DNA of 64,000 bases. Source: Clostridia bacterium (GTDB lineage Bacteria; Bacillota; Clostridia; Christensenellales; CAG-138). A program made the translations under genes and the position numbers. Positions within the stretch are counted from its first letter, which is position 1. Every line of letters starts with the position of its first letter. Location: assembly GCA_017394835.1 (NCBI GenBank), contig JAFPXD010000024.1:49391-113390 (forward strand), in the 5' to 3' direction. A model generated the notes under the pieces. It made no database searches. It was not told where the DNA came from and saw nothing but the letters and a program-made list of their open reading frames with translations. Below are positions 59,812-64,000 of this stretch, in pieces.

Positions 59812-60396
59812 ATGGCAAGAACGTTAATGATAAAAACGCAGGACACGACACAGCTTGATATAGGCATGAAGATTTATGTCGTCCGTCCCAAGCTCGGAAC
59901 GTATTCTAATACCTTGTTCCAAGAAAAATGCCCTCTCTGCGAAGACAAGAAGAAGGTTGAGATGAAAGGATATGAGTTCGCCTGTCCTGTGTGCACTTCG
60001 TCGTACAATCACAAGAACAGTACGTCGATCAAAATCACGAACTATGCAGTCCAAGAGTACATCGTAAACCGTGCAGACATCAAAGGTTCCACGATCAAGG
60101 CTGATTACGGCAAAAATGCAATGACGAGAGAGTTCCTTCTCCCTCGTGTTACGTGGTATGCGTTTGCGTCCTGGAGCAACAGCGCGAGAGACATCGATAC
60201 AATATCTATTGACCGTTATGCCTTGAGAGTGAACGCTGATGAAAGGGAGATAGGCTCTGGCGAAAGCGTCTATCCCTTCTACTCGAAGGCAGAAGCAACC
60301 AAGTTCTGCAAGATACTCCACGCAAAGCAGGAACGTGAGCTTAACGCCTTCAACAAAGAGCATGGGACCGACCATAAGTACCCGTATAAGTACTGA
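59812..60396 (+). CDS. Zinc-finger hypothetical protein, last phage gene
   Basis: A 194-residue protein: CPLCEDKKKVEMKGYEFACPVC is a zinc ribbon, then a beta part and an LTKFCKILHAKQERELNA-type helical end. GGGGG/GGAAG before the ATG. Its stop lies 47 bases from attR. Unknown function. Confidence 0.65.
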   Translation: MARTLMIKTQDTTQLDIGMKIYVVRPKLGTYSNTLFQEKCPLCEDKKKVEMKGYEFACPVCTSSYNHKNSTSIKITNYAVQEYIVNRADIKGSTIKADYGKNAMTREFLLPRVTWYAFASWSNSARDIDTISIDRYALRVNADEREIGSGESVYPFYSKAEATKFCKILHAKQERELNAFNKEHGTDHKYPYKY

Positions 60397-60443
60397 TTCA
60401 GACAGCTATTTTTATGAGCTTGTAGTTGCGTCCCGTGACAATA

Positions 60444-60450
60444 GGGCATG
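60444..60450. other. attR core
   Basis: GGGCATG, identical to attL at 6038-6044. Phage DNA on its left, host hydrolase coding sequence on its right. Confidence 0.85.
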
Positions 60451-61255
60451 CGTTCGGAACAAGAATGAGCTCCGCGCCCTTCAGCATCAGCAGCCTCGCG
60501 CTTTCGGGGAATTCGCGGTCGTAGCAGATCATCGCGCCGACCTTTACCGGGCCCTTCGCGGTCTCCAGCTCGCAGACGGGGAAATCATTGCCCCTCGCAA
60601 GCACCCGCTCTTCGCCGAAATCGCAGGTGTGCACCTTCGCGTAATCGAGCGCGCGCTCACCGCGCATATCAAACAGCGCCAGCGAATTGCGCGAAAACGC
60701 GCCGTAGGCTTCGAGATAGGTGATCCCTATCGCCATCTCAAGCTCGCGCGCAAGCGAAGCAAAGCATTTTATAAACATGCTGTCCCGCCCAAGCGAGGCG
60801 GCCTCAAGCGCATCCCGATCCTGCGGGATGAAGTAGCCGGTTGACCACATCTCGGGGAAGAGGGCTATATCCGCGCCCATACGCTTTGCCTCGCGGCAGG
60901 CCTCCATGCCGAGCGCGAGCCGATCGGAAAGCCCGCTGCCCGGGAGTATCTGCAGGAAAGCTATATTGAGCTTCGTCTCCCGCCCGCGGCTTTTAAGCAG
61001 CTTCATGCGCGCCCCCGCGAGCCTGTGCGAATCCGATTCGCGGTAAAACTCCTCCATATCGGCGCAGGGGAACTCCCCGCACTCCCCGCAGAAGAGTATG
61101 CCCTTCCCGCGGCAGCACGCAGAGGGCATGCATTCCTCGCCCTCTTTCCATTCGGTCTTCCTGCACCCCGGGCATTTCCCGCTTTTATGATCCCCGCACT
61201 CCGAGCAGTCCACCCCGCAGTACGCGATAAGCTCATTTTCAAAATTGCTATCCAT
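60444..61255 (-). pseudogene. DUF3795-carbon-nitrogen hydrolase fusion gene, 5' part (split by prophage)
   Basis: The first about 270 residues of the hydrolase. An N-terminal Cys-rich region (YCGVDCSECGDHKSGKCPGC ... CRGKGILFCGECGEFPC) is DUF3795-like. The nitrilase domain follows, with catalytic Glu (ALFPEMWSTGY), Lys (ALDYAKVHTCDF) and Cys (GAMICYDREFP). After NACP the frame crosses attR and ends at 60398 with phage-encoded residues (IVTGRNYKLIKIAV). All catalytic residues are here but the C-terminal about 114 residues are lost. ATG 61255 follows AAGGAG. Close to the helicase stop, so co-transcribed. Confidence 0.9.
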
Positions 61256-61264
61256 AAGCACTCC

Positions 61265-63791
61265 TTAATAGTTTTCTTCCGCAGTGTAAACCGTGTTAAG
61301 CTTGGCTTTATAGCGGCAGCCCTTCGAGAAATAATTGCTGCAGCCGAGGAACTGCCCATACTGACCGCTGCGAATTACAAGATCGCCGCCGCACATAGGG
61401 CAGATATGCTGAGGAAATTCGATGGAATTGGGCATCATCTTGTTGATCTCCCTAGCAAACTCCGAGACGTTGAGGCTTGTAAGAAGGAGAAATACCTTTT
61501 CCCTTGCCCGCGTCAGCGCAACATAGTAAAGTCTTCTTTCTTCGGCAAAGGGGTATTTGTCATCCGTTTCAAGAAGCAGGTCGATCAAAGGACTGTTTGA
61601 AACTCCGCTGGGGAATCCGTGCCTGTCCTCCCTGTTGTTTATGATGACGACGTAATCGGCTTGCAGCCCCTTGGAACCGTGAGCGGTAATGAAGGAAATG
61701 TCAAGATCGGGCCTTTCGTCAAACACTACCTTTGTTTTTCCCGTGGAGTTATCGTAGCGGATCGAGAAAACGCCGTTTTCCAATAATCCTCTGTCAAATC
61801 TGTATCTCCCGATCAGAAAAACGCTTTTACCGGAGGGGAGGCGACGCAAAACGTCGGCGAGCATAAAACAGGCGGAGTTTTGAGAATAAGCATCCACGAA
61901 CTCCAATGCTATCCCTTCATCAAAGCTGTTCGCCCTAAGCTCCTTTTTTATTTGAAGGGGATTTTCCATAATAAAGCGGCCACTGATATCTATAAGACTC
62001 TTGGAGAAACGATAGGTCGTTTCGATCCTGCTTATTTCGGAAGGCCCCCAAAAGGCGGAAAAATCGAATATGTAGCTTATGTCGCTTCCGGAGAAACGGT
62101 AAATGCTCTGCCAATCGTCGCCCACGCAGAATAGGGAATAGAAGCCAGAATCCCGCAGAGCCTTCAAAAGGCCAAACCTCGCTTTGGAAATATCCTGATA
62201 CTCATCCACAATAACGAGCTTATAACGGTTCAGATACTTTCCCTCGCGTACGAGCCTTGAGGCTTCTATTATCATGTCGTTGAAGTCTATCTCTTCCTTT
62301 TCGTGAAGAGCGTTGTTGTAAGCTGAAAAGATGGGGGAGAGGAGATCCAAAATCCTGCCGTAGAGTTTGGACAAGCCTTTCACCGCCGCCTTCCTTTTTA
62401 ATTCGCCGACGGTTATGCCGCAGCTCTTGATAAGGTTTATCAGCGTCGTGAAAAGATCGGAAAAATAACTGTGAGTTTCTTCCGATAAAAGGAATCCTTT
62501 TGCAAGCTTCTCTTCGGAAACGGGAGAGAACTCCACTCCTTGCTCATTGAGTTTTGCTTCGAGGTTATCGGTCAGGGTGCCATCCCGCTTTTCATAGTAA
62601 AAGCATTCTATAAGCTTTGTCTTGTTTTTACGGTGGAGCTCACGCTTCCAAGCTATGGAATCGTTGTAGCGTATTGCCGCGCTTTGTGAATTGCCCTTGC
62701 TGAAATACTCAGGAACGTTTCCTTCGATGTCGATCCCGAAATATTCAATGTAGATTTGATACTTCGGCAGATAAAAATCGGGCTTGTAAAGGCCGTATTC
62801 CTCCGTCCGCGTATCGATCTCATAGGGGCGCTCGTAATCGTATTCAATGCCGTTCACCGCAAGGAAATTTGCTATTTCCACCTCGCCGTAGCTTTTAACT
62901 GTTTCTCCCTTGAATGTTTTGGGAGGATTGGACCTAAGGTATTCCTCGTATGCTTCTTTCGATTTTTTGGCCTGTTGCTCCGATTCCTCGCACTTAAGGT
63001 CGGTATAGACGGATAAGTAATGCCTAAAGGAAGGGCTTTCGGGAGTCCGTCTGAATATCGCCTTGCTGACGAATGCGCCCACGTCCATTTGAGAGACCTT
63101 CGGCTGTTTCTTTTTAGCGCTCGCGATGATGTTCATGCCGAGCTTGTGGAAGGTCATGGCGTCCACTTCCGAACCGGTTTCAGCTTTTATACGCGCGCTT
63201 ATCTCGGCTGCGGAAGCGTTGGTGAAGGAAAGCACGAGGATATCTTCGGGGGAGTATTGCTCAGTCAAAAGCAGGTATTTGATCTTGCCGACTATGGTGG
63301 TCGTTTTTCCCGTCCCCGCGCCCGCTATGACCAAATGATTCTTGACCTCTTTGGCGATGCATATAAGCTGCTGACGGTCAAGGGCGCGGCCCTCGACTTT
63401 GCCGATCACGGAAGCAACGCGATCGCATCTTTGCTCGGCGGCTTTTTCGTTGTGATCGTGGATGCGCTTACCTAAGCTGGTTGCGGAAGCTTTCAGCCGT
63501 GAGAATTCTCGATCAAGCTTTTTGTTATTTAGCAGACTTCTGTATTTTCGGGTTTTCAGCTGCTTCTCAAGGTCGAGAACTTTTTGGTGCGATTGTAGGA
63601 ATGCACTTCCCTCGCATGGATCGACGAATGCGGAGGCGTCGAAAAAAAGCTTCTCAAGATCTTCACTTGCGGTCTCGACCATTGAGAGCGTGTTCGAATA
63701 AAGCTCCTCCCGCTCTTTGAGAAGTTCAGAGCCTATTTTCTGAAATATTTTTTTGAGAAGCTCTTGGATCACAGAAACATCCGATAGCAAA
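61265..63791 (-). CDS. UvrD/HelD-like superfamily 1 helicase with inserted nuclease-like segment (5' end interrupted by IS)
   Basis: A DNA helicase with motif I HLVIAGAGTGKTTTIVGKI, motif II LVIVDEYQDIS, motif III GDDWQSIYRFSGSD, motif V TAHGSKGLQADYVV and motif VI YYVALTRAREKVFL. Inserted before motif Ia's continuation is a segment GEVEIANFLAVNGIEYDYE ... YKPDFYLPKYQIYIEYFG, the PD-(D/E)XK nuclease pattern. The C-terminus is a topoisomerase-type zinc finger (CPMCGGDLVIRSGQYGQFLGCSNY). The frame runs into the end of an insertion sequence at 63792, so the true N-terminus is missing or replaced; a GTG near 63771 is possible but has no ribosome site. Confidence 0.85.
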
Positions 63792-64000
63792 GGGGCTGTT
63801 GCACTAAGCCCCATCAAAAACAAGACCGGGTAGCCCGTAAGGGTTGCCCGCTTTGCTGCCTTCATGTATAATTAATTTACCAGAAAAACCATCCAGAAAG
63901 CAGGTTAATTGTACAATGAAAGCACGTGGAAATCAAGTAGTTTTACCCCTGAATGTTGCGAAAATGATCGAGGAAAGCGATCCTGTTTTCAAAATGGCCG
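63792..64000 (+). mobile_element. IS1182-like insertion sequence, terminal part
   Basis: Begins with GGGGCTGTTGCACTAAG, the kind of terminal inverted repeat used by IS1182-family elements, followed after 107 bases by a transposase start. Continues beyond the window. Its insertion breaks the helicase 5' end. Confidence 0.75.
63916..64000 (+). CDS. IS1182-family transposase, N-terminal fragment
   Basis: An open frame of 28 residues cut by the window end: MKARGNQVVLPLNVAKMIEE in part, then SDPVFKMA. The NQxVLPL...DPV pattern is typical of the start of IS1182-type DDE transposases. No clear GGAGG; short leader after the inverted repeat. Confidence 0.75.
   Translation, partial: MKARGNQVVLPLNVAKMIEESDPVFKMA

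Larger units (their letters stand above)
6038..60450. mobile_element. Intact-looking siphovirus-type prophage (about 54.4 kb)
   Basis: Bounded by the GGGCATG core and integrated in a carbon-nitrogen hydrolase gene. Order from attL: serine integrase, repressor, divergent early operon (recombination/replication), modification-like cassette, terminase, portal, scaffold, capsid, connectors, tail, tail tip, lysis, HTH regulator, long right-arm accessory region. No essential module appears missing and no frameshifted structural gene was seen, so it may be inducible. No tail sheath gene was seen, so a long non-contractile tail (TP901-type tape measure, Dit, Tal-like proteins) is expected. Confidence 0.93.

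Noticed and set aside
6038..60450. tRNA genes or a tRNA attachment site
   Set aside because: No cloverleaf with GTTCRANNC-type arm was found near attL, attR or elsewhere; the core lies in a protein gene.

Overview
The window is a low-redundancy bacterial chromosome segment carrying a complete-looking prophage of about 54.4 kb. Host genes (PurL with a fused glutaminase domain, FolD, a MATE exporter, nitrilase-family hydrolase, UvrD-like helicase), AGGAGG-type ribosome sites, consensus TTGACA/TATAAT promoters and phage gene families typical of Firmicutes siphoviruses all point to an anaerobic Clostridia-like Bacillota, probably a gut lineage. No species can be named from the sequence alone.

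Host flanks. On the left (1-6044) are the 3' part of purL, folD, an ankyrin-repeat membrane protein, an unknown 180-residue protein, and (minus strand) a MATE exporter and the 3' part of a carbon-nitrogen hydrolase gene. On the right (60444-64000, minus strand) are the 5' part of that same hydrolase gene and a superfamily-1 helicase with an inserted nuclease-like region. The start of the helicase gene is cut by the terminal end of an IS1182-like element whose transposase begins at 63916.

Prophage (6038-60450). A large serine recombinase lies next to attL. It inserted the phage into the hydrolase gene at a 7-bp core (GGGCATG) present at both junctions; joining the two host pieces through the core restores one uninterrupted frame of about 384 codons. 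Leftmost is the lysogeny module (integrase, XRE repressor on the minus strand, divergent Cro-like gene). The early operon (8452-15475, plus strand) holds a PD-(D/E)XK nuclease, a Bet/RecT-type annealing protein, a replisome organiser-like protein, a DnaC-like loader, RusA, SSB and a DUF1492/ArpU-like regulator, and ends at a strong terminator.

Next comes an unusual five-gene metabolic cassette (15653-20209): UDP-galactopyranose mutase, a ParB-like protein, an ATP-grasp ligase, a TAGT-like glycosyltransferase and a fold-type III PLP decarboxylase-like enzyme. It sits between the replication and packaging genes and is the best candidate here for a new system, possibly hypermodification of phage DNA with a sugar or amine. 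Packaging, head and tail genes follow (21519-42733; HK97-like capsid with an inserted domain, TP901-type tape measure with 44-residue repeats, an LRR-bearing tail-tip module), then lysis (42897-44972).

Right arm (45.0-60.4 kb). After an AT-rich, palindrome-filled gap there is a divergently transcribed small HTH regulator and then about 30 tightly packed, mostly small acidic genes of unknown function. Recognisable are dUTPase, a Lar-like zinc protein, an Api92-like protein and an HTH regulator. Several promoters in this arm, together with the early promoter, share an operator-like element (consensus TTACCGTTYAGTAA) placed in the -35/-10 spacer, suggesting one phage regulon spread across the prophage. 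All functional assignments come from reading motifs by eye; no database search was run.
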